Source of the DNA: Rhizophagus sp. LPA8_4_AMF
Lineage: Eukaryota; Glomeromycota; Glomeromycetes; Glomerales; Glomeraceae
NCBI GenBank assembly: GCA_021464525.1
Contig: JADRCO010001079.1
Location: 1-22,753 of the forward strand
Direction of reading: 5' to 3'
Length of the DNA: 22,753 nucleotides
Of the stretch, positions 1 through 9,130 are shown one piece after another. Numbering within the stretch: position 1 is the stretch's first letter; every line of letters begins with the position of its first letter. Made by a program: the position numbers and the translations under genes. The notes beneath the pieces are model-generated. The model was not told the origin of the DNA, made no database searches, and was given only the letters and a program-made list of their open reading frames with translations.

Positions 1-74
1 TTAAGTATATTTTAATAAAATTTTAAGTATATTTTAAGTATAAAGACTTTTCATAGAGCTAGAAAAAAAACAAA

Positions 75-540
75 TAAAATAAACGTTAACGTTTAAATGT
101 TTCTTAATTAAAATCAAAAAAAACACCACACCTTTCCCATTTCTTACCTTAAAGTCCAGGTTTGTGTTTATGCTGGCACCTTACAAAGAAACATTAAAAG
201 AAATATTAGAACGTTTCTTAAATTAAAATAAAAAAAAATATTCACTTTGCTTTCCTATTTCTTACCTTAAAAGTCCGATATTTGTGTTCAAGTTGGCACC
301 TTACAAAAGAAACAATTAAAAGAACACGTTAACTGTTAAAATAGTTTTTAAATTAAAATAAAAAAATATTACCTCCCCTTTCCTATTTCTTACCTTAAAG
401 TCCAGTTTTATGTTCAAGCTAGCACCCTATAAAAGAAATAATTAAAAGAAATGTTAGAACATTTCTAAAATAAAAAAAATAACACCTTGCTTCCCTTTTC
501 TTATCTTAAAAACTTTTGATATGAAATTAAACTAAAAAAC
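75..540. repeat. Degenerate ~122-126 bp tandem repeat, about four units
   Basis: Approximate units lie at 75-200, 201-322, 323-448 and 449-540. The best-kept part of each unit is a C/T-rich stretch reading roughly CTTTCCTATTTCTTACCTTAA, then AAAGTCC, TTTGTGTTCA and GGCACCTTACAAA, ending in ATTAAAAG. The C/T block recurs at about 132, 250, 378 and 490. The fourth unit keeps only the first half. No unit has a usable reading frame. It looks like minisatellite or satellite DNA, or the internal repeats of a mobile element whose other end lies outside the window. Confidence 0.75.
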
Positions 541-599
541 CTAAAAAAAAAGAAAAAAATACCCGACATGTAAACAAATAACTGATTTGGCTGATATGA

Positions 600-1695
600 C
601 GTAATTGTAAAGCTGATTAGCCAATCAGTGATAGGGGTGAGTAATACTGATCTCATCCAGGGTGAGGAATAAGTTTTCCCTTTTATTATAATATACTGTA
701 CTTGCTATAAATTGCTATAAGTCTTTAAAATCACCAAAAATAGTATAAATCATTAAATTCATTATAAATCAATAAAATCAGTGAAATTGCTTATATTTGT
801 GCTAAAGAAATCAACAGATTATTGTATTCGTTAAGGCTTATTGGGTTGTAATTATTCACAGATACTTGAAAGAGATATGTATTTTCTGATAGTATGTATG
901 AATAATTACTCAATAGCACCCAGCTTGAAAGAGGTAATCTTTCTTCACAAGCTACTATGCGGTAATAATACTGGCAGTTTAAATCATCTGAGGCTATACA
1001 CATTCCAACAGCACAGACTGCTTTTAATGAATTGTACTGGTCATAGTAGTTCCATGTTCTCACACGGATATATGGTTTCTTTCTGCATAGTATCCTTAAA
1101 GTGGGTAAGCACTAATAATCTTGATCTCAAACTTTGATGTGCTATTGAAAATATTAGATAGTATCCTTAGTAATTTGGTCTTAAACATAAATAATAGCAT
1201 CTCTTTAAGTACTTCGATATCAAACCTAAGATGTGTTATAATAGCAGAAGGAAAAAACAACTCAAACTTGAGTTGAATATAGGTAAAGCTGATAGTAGTA
1301 AAGGGAAAAATATGGTATAGGTCAAAATTTTGGTTATAATATAAAAATAATTTGACAATATTGTTGAATTGACCACTCAGTTTATGTTTCAACATTTCAT
1401 ACCAGATAGAATTTACATATGGCATATGCTTAAAACCACATGAAAGAACAATTCAGTGCATTATTATGCATGCTGTAGAACAGTTTATTGTTTGAATGGG
1501 GAGGTCATTGGTCAAATTTTTAAATCTTTTATGATGTAAGTCACAAGGTGACTGGTCAGTCTTTTCCTTTAAAAGAGGCAGTATATTTGATAATGTTTAA
1601 TCTTAATTAAGAATACTTTATTTTATTTTACTTTGGTAAAGATATTGTATTGCTTTCACATTATTATCAATAAACACGATCACACCAAAAAAAAA
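600..1695 (+). other. Repeat-like tract with CCAAT/TATA-like 5' end and AATAAA plus A-run 3' end
   Basis: A CCAAT-type motif sits in a small palindrome (CTGATT-AGCC-AATCAG, 613-628), followed by a TATA-like AT stretch near 685-700. At the far end an AATAAA-like signal near 1670 is followed about 15 bases later by an A-rich run. That is how a transcribed unit, or the genomic copy of a polyadenylated transcript, would look. Reading frames of 90-110 codons occur on both strands (841-1137 plus; 791-1063 and 1096-1425 minus), but I recognise none of them and they contradict each other. It could be a non-coding or retroposed copy, the end of a mobile element, or chance in AT-rich DNA. Confidence 0.3.
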
Positions 1696-2648
1696 ATAAA
1701 TAAATAAAATTTAATAATAAGTTTTAAATAATATTATTACTATTAATATATTTCTTGCCAATTTTATTTCTATACTGTATAAGATTAATAATTTTAGAGG
1801 TTTTTGAAATTTTTACTTTAAGTTCAATTAATTGCTATTTATATACTCTTTTTTATAGCTAAATTGTAAAGCATTTATGCTGTATTTATCAATTACTGCA
1901 TTTATCAAAAGTGAAATACTTGTAACTGAATATCATTTTGTATGAACTACTATTTATTCATTTTATTATATTAAGATTCGAAAGAAGTTTTACTGCAAGT
2001 CATACTTAAAAATATTTAATGCTAAAATATCAAATTATTATAAAAAAGTTTTTAAAAAATAATATGATATAATTTAGCACGTTAAAGACCAAAAAAAAAA
2101 ATATAATTTACTTACAAAATTGAACTTTTCGCATTTCTCTTAAACCATTTGAATAAAAGCTAAGATAAACTTGTTATACTCATAAATTTACATATAATGC
2201 TATAGATAGGTATTGTTAAAATTATAGTCATTCTTAAAAAAAGATATGAATTTGACTTTTATTAGTAATTTTATATAGGAGTTCGATTATTTGCAATTTA
2301 CTCAAATTCTATCTGAATAACAGCCTGAGAAACTATATTCTCTCGCAAATCGAAAGTCACCTGCAGTAAAATTTAGTAAGCAAATAATAATTTGGATCAT
2401 CTAGCCAATTTCACTCCACGGCTAGAATTATAAAAACATCTTTATGTATAAATAGCTATTAATTCGGTAATTAATTTATTTAATTTCTTGTTGATTTTTA
2501 TGCGGCTATACTTATAACTATTAAAGCCGACCTAAGCCCGATGTTTTTTAAGCCATAAACATTTCCCAAATATATAGTGATCATAAGCCTCAATTCAATA
2601 TTATAAGATATTTCTATCATACTGAACATCAACTTCGAGAAAAAAAAA
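1696..2648. other. Gene-free AT-rich spacer upstream of the transporter
   Basis: No plausible coding exon or RNA gene is seen. The last ~100 bases hold an AT-rich TATA-like stretch around 2568-2577 (AAATATATAG). An A-run immediately precedes the transporter's ATG at 2649. The stretch presumably contains the transporter's promoter and 5' UTR. Confidence 0.4.
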
Positions 2649-4278
2649 ATGGAAGAATCCCTTTCAAAAGAATTGCAAGATAATAAATCTGATCCTTTGA
2701 TATCCAGCGAGCGAGAAAATCCTCTAAAATTATTAAAGTCAATTAATAAAACACAATTTATAACATTCTTCGTAACATATCTTAGTTGGACGTTTGTTTC
2801 ATTCGACTACTTCATAGTAACATTTACTTTGCCTTATATTGCTAAAGATTTTAAGTTGAAACCATCTGACGTTGCTATAAGGTATTTATAATTCATACCT
2901 TATAAATACAGAAATTGTGGAGCTCATAAATTAAAATTTTAATTGTTTTATATTAGCATTACTCTTATGTTAACGTTTCGTCCATTAGGTGCATTAATAT
3001 TTGGTTTATTATCAGACAAATATGGTAGAAGATATCCGTTAATGGCGAATATTTTCATATTTAGTGGATTACAATTAGCTTCTGGATTTGCACCAAATTT
3101 TTTAACATATTCCATTACAAGAGCAATATTTGGAATAGCTATGGGAGGTGAATGGGGATTAGGAGCTGCTCTTGCAATGGAAGCTTTACCGCTTGAAAGT
3201 CGTGGGTATTTATTTATTAAAAACTTTTTGTCTATCATCATTAAAAGTAAAAAATTGGTTGAAAAATTTTTATAAATATCGATCTCTATTAAAGGTTATT
3301 ATCGGGTATTTTACAAGAGGGTTATGCTCTTGGATTTCTCCTTGCAGCGGTAGTATATTATGCTGTTATTACAAATTGGGGATGGCGCACTACATATTAC
3401 ATAGGATCATTCCCAATTCTCCTAGTTTTAATAATATATTTTTTCGTACCAGAATCAGAAGAATGGAAAAGACAGCATGCAGAACGGAAAACATCTAAAA
3501 TTAATCCACGTGAAAAAACTCGGTTAATTATATTAAATCATTGGAAAATATTTATTTTCTCTATATTATTAATGACGGCATTAAATTTTATAGTTCATGG
3601 TATGATAATTTATAAATATACTGCAAAATGTATACAATTTGTAAATTAATAATATCTTTCTTTTTTTAAGGTTCGAAAGATTTGTACCCAACATTCTTAA
3701 AAGTTCAACTTGATTTTACACCAGGTCAAATAACATTTATAACAATAATTGCAAATATAGGATCAATAATAGGAGGATTTATAAATGGTTACATTTGTCA
3801 TTTTCTTGGAAGGAAAAATGCGATGATAACCTTTACATTTTTGGCAGGATGTTTTTTACCATTGTACGTTCTGCCAAGAAATTATATTGTGTTAACGATT
3901 GGTGCTTTTGCCTTATATCTTTGTATCGGTGTAAGTAAAAATATGTATATATATACATCGTTTATTTGTCTTATTACATCAGTAGTATAACATTAAAAAA
4001 AAATGATGTTAATGTATCTCTCACTTTACTAGGGTAGTTGGGGATCAATTCCAGTTTATTTAAATGAAATAGCGCCGGTTGAATTCCGCGGAACTTTTCC
4101 TGGATTAGTTTATCAAACCGGTACATTATTAGCTTCTTCTTCTGCGCAGATTGAAGCATTTTTTGGTGAAATGATAAAAGAGGAAGATAGTCCTGATTAT
4201 GGGTTAACGATCGCTTTATTAACTTCTTTATTTATTATAGTTATTATTATTATTCTAAAATTCACTAATAACGTTTAG
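2649..4278 (+). CDS. Jen1/SHS-family MFS carboxylate:H+ symporter, 5 exons, 430 aa
   Basis: Exons are 2649-2881, 2957-3205, 3295-3599, 3671-3930 and 4033-4278. All junctions are GT-AG and the model sums to 431 codons. The product is a major facilitator transporter, probably in the plasma membrane, of the sialate:H+ symporter family that includes yeast Jen1 (lactate/pyruvate uptake). Evidence: the MFS loop motif GLLSDKYGRR (residues 94-103), AIFGIAMGGEWG after it, LQEGYALGFLLA near residue 167, and GSWGSIPVYLNEIAP-VEFRG in exon 5. The Jen1 signature N-x-x-[ST]-H-x-[ST]-Q-D-x-x-x-T is present at 258-270 as NFIVHGSKDLYPT, with two departures (V for S/T, K for Q). At 430 residues it is shorter than yeast Jen1, mainly in the hydrophilic ends. 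The substrate is inferred from the family only. An AATAAA lies about 160 bases past the stop. Confidence 0.85.
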
Positions 4279-4436
4279 ATCTTAATATCTAATGTGTAAA
4301 CGATCATCGTGAATGTATTACGCATTACGTAAAATCTTTGTTAACTATTTATGTTATAAATTTATTTCGCCATACAAATACAAAATTTATAAAATCACGA
4401 TTCCGGTAAAAAATTAATACCAATTATTTATTTACA

Positions 4437-4442
4437 AATAAA
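4437..4442 (+). terminator. Candidate poly(A) signal of the transporter gene
   Basis: This is the first clear AATAAA after the stop codon at 4278, about 160 bases downstream. In AT-rich DNA such hexamers occur by chance, so this rests on position only. Confidence 0.3.
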
Positions 4443-4500
4443 AAAGTATATATGTATCTCCTTATCTTTATTATTGACGATTTTAAAATCATATAAAATC

Positions 4501-4532
4501 GTACAATTTTAACAGTGTACAATTCTAGCAGT
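4501..4532. repeat. Two tandem 16-bp repeats
   Basis: GTACAATTTTAACAGT is followed directly by GTACAATTCTAGCAGT. The copies differ at two positions. They lie in the 3' spacer between two convergent genes. The function is unknown, and a small slippage or duplication event is enough to explain them. Confidence 0.6.
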
Positions 4533-4612
4533 GCATGCATTCGAAGAAGAAAGTTTTTTCGGCACCAATAATAATTAGATTATTGTTTAACATGATCATT
4601 AATTAAAGGTCA

Positions 4613-4626
4613 TTTATTCGTTTATT
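4613..4626 (-). terminator. Candidate poly(A) signals of the minus-strand 3D protein gene
   Basis: Two TTTATT hexamers on the plus strand (4613-4618 and 4621-4626) read AATAAA on the minus strand. They lie about 120-130 bases beyond the stop codon at 4746. The assignment is by position. Confidence 0.3.
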
Positions 4627-4745
4627 CATTTTAAAAAAAAAAGAAAAATAATCATTCAATACATTAATTTAATAAAAGACTATACATAATAACATCATTA
4701 TATTGATTATCTAGTTCTAGATTTCTAATTTCATTAATAAAATAA

Positions 4746-5531
4746 TTATACAGTATAATTCAGAAGGGTGCATTTTTTTCCATTTGGAGAAGTTCCATCA
4801 AAAACTTGAACATTACTAATTCTTTTTTGTTTATCCAAAGCTCTATAAATGGATTCAGTAGCAACAAACAAATCAATGTGTTTTCCACCAAAGCCGTGAC
4901 CTCTATCATCAACCATTACACATCCGTTATGACGTTTTCCGCCTGGTAAGGCCAAATTTACAAGAGCTGGGATATATAATAATGTTCCCGGACGAATGTC
5001 ATTAGCTGCTACAGTAATAAAAGGTCTGAGAGCTTTTCCATTTGCTGCAAGACCGAACGGGAATTTTTTCTTGTCAAGTTTCACAAAACAGTTAAAAGTA
5101 GATCCACATGAACAATCTAATTAATTAATAAGTAAAGATGAATTAATACTAAAATAACACAAGAAATTTTTTGTATCCATAAATTTATATTTACCATCAA
5201 AATTAAAAACATCTCCAGATCTGCCGCGCCCAGATCCTTCCGTTTTCATTTCGATAGCGAAATCACGATTTACGGTCGCAATCGTTTTCTTTTTACAATC
5301 TTTAATTGTAACAAGACCAGCTGATTTGTGATCCACTTCAGATGCAACCCAATAATAAGTAAACACTGACTTATTTGAAATAAGTTTTCCAAAAGGAGAG
5401 GTGGCGCGTTTTTCAATTGTTGATGAAATCAACTCATCAGCAGAAAGTTGGGATGTTGGAAGAGAAAGAGATAAGGTAGCGATCATCAAAGTGAAAGTAA
5501 GAATTAGGAGGAAGGCGAGGAATTTGGACAT
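4746..5531 (-). CDS. Secreted 3D-domain / double-psi-beta-barrel protein, 2 exons, 235 aa
   Basis: Exons are 5531-5195 and 5116-4746, with a phase-1 GT-AG intron at 5117-5194. Residues 1-25 or so form a signal peptide (basic start, long hydrophobic run). A Lys-Arg pair at 41-42 looks like a Kex2 cleavage site ending a propeptide. The mature part begins near FTYYWVASE (57) and carries the three aspartates that name the bacterial 3D domain: Asp152 in AANDIRPGTLLYI, Asp183 in VDDRGHGFGG and Asp194 in KHIDLFV. Six cysteines (79, 114, 116, 122, 178, 228) suggest three disulfides. The fold is shared with MltA/RlpA-type and barwin/expansin-like proteins that act on cell-wall glycans. The actual substrate in this fungus is unknown. 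It is a paralogue of the gene starting at 7398 and faces away from it. Confidence 0.8.
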
Positions 5532-5580
5532 TTTGAAAATATATTGATATTATGATATTATGTAAATTTACAGTAATTAT

Positions 5581-5619
5581 ATTACAAGAAATTATTACAA
5601 GAAATTGTTACAAGAAATT
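5581..5619. repeat. Three tandem 13-bp repeats just upstream of the minus-strand 3D gene
   Basis: The unit [A/G]TTACAAGAAATT occurs at 5581-5593, 5594-5606 and 5607-5619; only the first base of the third copy differs. The array lies 50-88 bases before the ATG at 5531, between the TATA-like stretch and the start codon. It would probably fall in the 5' UTR or at the transcription start. Confidence 0.8.
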
Positions 5620-5621
5620 AT

Positions 5622-5640
5622 TTATTATATATAATAAAAT
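5622..5640 (-). promoter_or_regulatory. TATA-like element for the minus-strand 3D gene
   Basis: The minus strand reads ATTTTATTATATATAATAA, 90-110 bases upstream of the ATG. That spacing is similar to the TATA box of the paralogue at 7301. AT-rich surroundings weaken the call. Confidence 0.35.
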
Positions 5641-7250
5641 GTACGTGAGATATATTTTCAAAATGAAGGAAGGAATTCTCTTTCTTCAAAGGAAATGAAT
5701 GTAAGAAATTGAAATTAGAAAATAAAAATTTTTTACGTGAGGGACAAGAAATTGACCAAAGTCATGAGCCTATGATTTTATATGTTTTTTTCGATATAAA
5801 AAATCGGAGAAATATGAATAAAAAATATTAACACAAAAGTTTCCGTGTATCCACATGTATTTTTTGATTTCGTGTTTACTTGGTACAAAAGAAAACCAAA
5901 TTCTTCCTTGTAAGATATTATATGCATCTGTAAATGACGGGCTTTGTCAATTAAATTATATTTATCCGACAAATGCGCAGCATTATTCAATTTATGATAA
6001 AGTGATAATGCATTATAAATAATAACGGCAAGAATGACTTGAGTCAGTTCAATTAATAAAATAACAGGTGATAAAAGAAATTTTATAATCTCGAAATTTA
6101 ATAGGTCATCAGACTTTAAGATGGTTTTTTTCAGAATCGTTATTATAAAACAATTTATATTTTTGGTTAAAATAATTTATTGAAAAACCCTCGCCACTTC
6201 ACTTTATAATATATTACAAGAACGTTACGTTGAAAAGAAATGATTATGAAATTGGTTTCCGAATTACTGGTTCATGTCAATATGCATTGATGCATCTAAT
6301 TTAGCACTTAAACATATTTAGAAATTTCTCAGTATAATACTTTTTATTTTTTCTGTATGCTAAAAATAAATTCTTACTCCGATTTGATTTCTTAAATATA
6401 AAAAAGGATTGTAATAAACTCTATTTTAATTATAACTTGCATTAAGGAATCTCATGAAAATTTGAAAGAAAGAAAAAAACAATAATAATAAATACAAGTA
6501 AATAAAAAATTTATTTTATTATGCAAATAAGATTGTACCCGTATCTTTTAATAAAAACATGAATATCCATCCATTTTAATACAAAATAATAATAGTTTTG
6601 AATTGCGAACTTGAATTAGCCAACCAAATTTAGATATATAACAATACGGTTTGAATGAACCAATCACGGATCGATCATGAAATATTAATTCTCCATTCAA
6701 AATTATTAGAAAAACATGAAAAAAAGGGGAAACAAAGAAATTTAAAATTCTGCAAACAATAAAATATTTTTGGGCAAAATTACACGATTGACAGCAAATG
6801 GAAAAATTCCTAAATAAGGATATTAATATAGATTTTCAAAAAAAGATAAGATCTCTCTTTCCTTTTAGTTACGCAAATAAAAACTTTCAATGAAAAGATT
6901 GATATTATAATAAAGGCTAAAATTTATTCTATTTTTCTTGAAACATAAGTAGTGCATACATATAGTTAGATTAGGAAATTGGATCCAGAATTCAAAAAAG
7001 TTCATACATAGATTATCACTTGATTGGATACTTATTAAAATCGTAGTTATTAATAAAAATCTAAGTTCAAATTTTTTTAAAAAAAAAAAAATATATGAAA
7101 CAAAAATCTTGTAAAAACGACAAATTCGTTACGATATAATATTAAAATCTTTAGCTATTTAAATCTAATTGCATTTTTTTGCCATTGTACACTTCTCATA
7201 GTTTGATGCATAGACGCAAAATGTCGTGTTTTCGTTTATCATTTGATTTC
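5641..7250. other. Gene-free divergent spacer between the two 3D protein genes
   Basis: The spacer is AT-rich and no convincing coding exon is seen. A 70-codon minus-strand frame at 5778-5990 has no recognisable domain, biased AT-type composition and no supporting signals, so I treat it as chance. The motif GGATCC-A-GAATT near 6980 recurs in variant form near 8250 and 8342. The spacer presumably holds upstream control regions for both secreted-protein genes. Confidence 0.45.
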
Positions 7251-7258
7251 TACGCGTA
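7251..7258. promoter_or_regulatory. ACGCGT (MCB-type) element in the promoter of the plus-strand 3D gene
   Basis: The palindrome TACGCGTA contains ACGCGT, the core bound by the fungal cell-cycle factor MBF. It lies about 43 bases upstream of the TATA box at 7301 and about 140 bases before the ATG. CpG-rich hexamers are rare in this AT-rich spacer, which adds some weight. Function is inferred from position and motif only. Confidence 0.35.
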
Positions 7259-7299
7259 GGAACATATTTTTTTTACGATATCCTATCACTTCTCAACAA

Positions 7300-7310
7300 G
7301 TATAAAAAGG
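7300..7310 (+). promoter_or_regulatory. TATA box of the plus-strand 3D gene
   Basis: GTATAAAAAGG is a canonical TATA box and is well separated from other AT runs by TCTCAACAA upstream and GAGACATTC downstream. It lies about 97 bases before the ATG at 7398, so transcription would start roughly at 7330-7340. Confidence 0.6.
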
Positions 7311-7397
7311 AGACATTCATAAGCCTAGAATTTTTTTCTTCAGGAAAAAAAATCAAAACATTTCCTTTAAATTTTAGTGAATATACAACAGTTAAAA

Positions 7398-8143
7398 ATG
7401 AACAAACTCGTTATCTTTTTGACGCTTTTCACAATTTTTTTCACTTTTATTTCATCGTTTCCAACAAATTATGATAAACGTCAATCATCATTTAACCCAA
7501 CTCAAACTATATCAAGTAAATCGGAGTTCACGTATTACTGGGTTGCATTCGAATCTGATTACAAAAGTACCAAAACTGTTGATGTTAAAACATGCAAGGG
7601 TAAACTTATTGCAACGGTAAATTCAGAATTTGCTAATTCTATGAAAACAGAAGGATCTGGTATAACTAAGACCGGTAGAGTCATTAATCTTAGTGGTAAG
7701 TGAATCTTTTTTTTAATGGAAAATAAAGCAAACTTTCTTTCGTTAATAAATTCGCTCTTTATTATAAAATAGATTGTAGTTGTAGTTCAAAATCATTTTC
7801 TTGTTTCGAAGAACTTGATAAAACGAAATTTCCTTTCGGTAGTTCATCGAATGGTACACCATTGGTTCCTTTCACTTCTGTAGCGGCCAATGATATTCGT
7901 CCGGGAACATTACTCTACATTCAAAAACTTGACGGAATGAAATTGCCGAACTCTAAAGTTCACAATGGTTGCGTTAAAGTTGATGATAAGGGTTTCGGAT
8001 TCGGGGGAAAACATATTGATTGGTTTGTCGCTAAAGAATCTAATTATAAAGCCTTGATAGCAAAAGATCCATTCACTAACGTTAAAGTATTCAATGGTAC
8101 ATTACCAAATGGACAAAAATGTGTTCTCTTAAAATATCAATAA
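7398..8143 (+). CDS. Secreted 3D-domain / double-psi-beta-barrel protein, 2 exons, 222 aa
   Basis: Exons are 7398-7695 and 7773-8143, with a phase-1 GT-AG intron of 77 nt at the same protein position as in the paralogue at 4746-5531. The ATG at 7398 is chosen because it directly precedes a signal peptide (MNKLVIFLTLFTIFFTF); the open frame upstream of it has no ATG. A Lys-Arg at 27-28 resembles a Kex2 processing site. The 3D aspartates are Asp140 (AANDIRPGTLLYI), Asp171 (VDDKGFGFGG) and Asp182 (KHIDWFV). All six cysteines of the paralogue are kept (66, 101, 103, 110, 166, 216). By eye the two mature proteins share well over half of their residues. It is likely an extracellular or wall-associated protein; enzyme activity is not established. 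Confidence 0.8.
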
Positions 8144-8279
8144 TATGTACAAATCCTTTCTTTTTTAATTTTTTAATCGCTTAGAAGACTTTAATTTTAG
8201 AAATTACAATTATAGATATGTATTTACTTAATATAAACAGTAATTGGTTCGGATCCGGAATTCGAATAATTGTTTTTGT

Positions 8280-8285
8280 AATAAA
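8280..8285 (+). terminator. Candidate poly(A) signal of the plus-strand 3D gene
   Basis: AATAAA lies about 137 bases after the stop codon at 8143. The assignment rests on position. Confidence 0.3.
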
Positions 8286-8331
8286 ATTTCCTTTAATTTG
8301 AATTATAAACATAAATTTTTTTATTAAGTAA

Positions 8332-8553
8332 ATAATATTATCGGATCCTGAATTTTACGATGTGCCGAATTTTAGAAAATTACAATGTGAATTGGATGAC
8401 ATCCCAAACCCTTTCGGCAATGATATTGACAACATAGTTTGTTTATTTGTTCTCTCCTTTCTCTATGGAATCTACTCTGCTTTAACCTTCACATTCCTAA
8501 TAACAATAATATTAATAATATTATCACGCAAACAAGGTTTGAATCGTGAATAA
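8332..8553 (+). other. Orphan open frame with one hydrophobic helix; possible last exon or gene remnant
   Basis: The frame is open from 8332 to the stop at 8551-8553 but contains no ATG, so it cannot be a stand-alone gene. It reads as a hydrophilic part (DVPNFRKLQCELDDIPNPFG), then a long hydrophobic stretch (NIVCLFVLSFLYGIYSALTF and on), then a short basic tail. Such a layout suits the C-terminal exon of a membrane protein or a decayed copy of one. I find no matching upstream exon and recognise no family. Confidence 0.2.
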
Positions 8554-9130
8554 ATTTGGCTAGAAAGAAAAAAAATTGATTGCGGTTTTAACAGCCTTTA
8601 ACTACTTTTAGTCTACTTACTTTTTAAGCTAATAGATATTTAATCACATGATCACAGTTAAAATTCGTTAACTTTCGCTTTGTTAAATACTAAGCCTCAT
8701 AAGTCACAATAATATAAAAAAAAAATCTACACACAGCCTCCTCTAAATCTTTCTATTTATCTCAACATATTGCGGAATTGAATTGTTATAGTTATCAAGA
8801 GCCACGTTTACTTTGCGGTTAACCCGTTAATGTGTTAGCAGTAAATATCTGAGATGGTCCATTTTAAAAAGAAAAAAAAAAGAATATTTTTTTTTTTATT
8901 ATTATTATTATATAGAATGATTTTATGAATTCGAAAGATTTCTTATTGATTAGAATAACAAAGAACATAAGAAAAACAAATTTTGGTCCCGTGAACATAA
9001 TTCTTTGAAATTTTGTAATTGAATTTATTTTTTTTAAAAAAAAAAACTGTTTTTATTTATATTTGATATCAAAAATATACGTACCGTAAGATAGGATAAA
9101 CGAAAGTTCAAAGAAAAAATCTTAATAGGC
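8554..9130. other. Gene-free AT-rich spacer upstream of the NIPA-like gene
   Basis: Long T and A runs and a short ATT repeat near 8898 are seen, but no coding exon. The last part leads into the TATA-like and CT-rich promoter of the gene starting at 9196. Confidence 0.45.

Larger units (their letters stand above)
4279..4745. other. Convergent spacer between the transporter and the minus-strand 3D protein
   Basis: This stretch holds only 3' ends: the plus-strand poly(A) signal at 4437 and, for the minus-strand gene, two AATAAA hexamers read as TTTATT at 4613-4618 and 4621-4626. It also holds two tandem 16-bp copies at 4501-4516 and 4517-4532 (GTACAATT[T/C]TA[A/G]CAGT, two mismatches). No coding exon is seen. 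Confidence 0.5.

Noticed and set aside
791-1425. Minus-strand frames of 90 and 109 codons and a plus-strand frame of 98 codons
   Set aside because: They overlap one another on both strands, match no family I know, and have no splice-linked partners; kept only as part of the repeat-like tract.
5778-5990. 70-codon minus-strand frame in the divergent spacer
   Set aside because: Short, no domain, no conserved paralogue on the other side of the inverted pair, and composition explained by AT-rich DNA.
7377-7397. In-frame extension upstream of the plus-strand 3D protein's ATG beginning with GTG
   Set aside because: A eukaryotic gene would start at ATG 7398, which is directly followed by a proper signal peptide; the GTG has no support.
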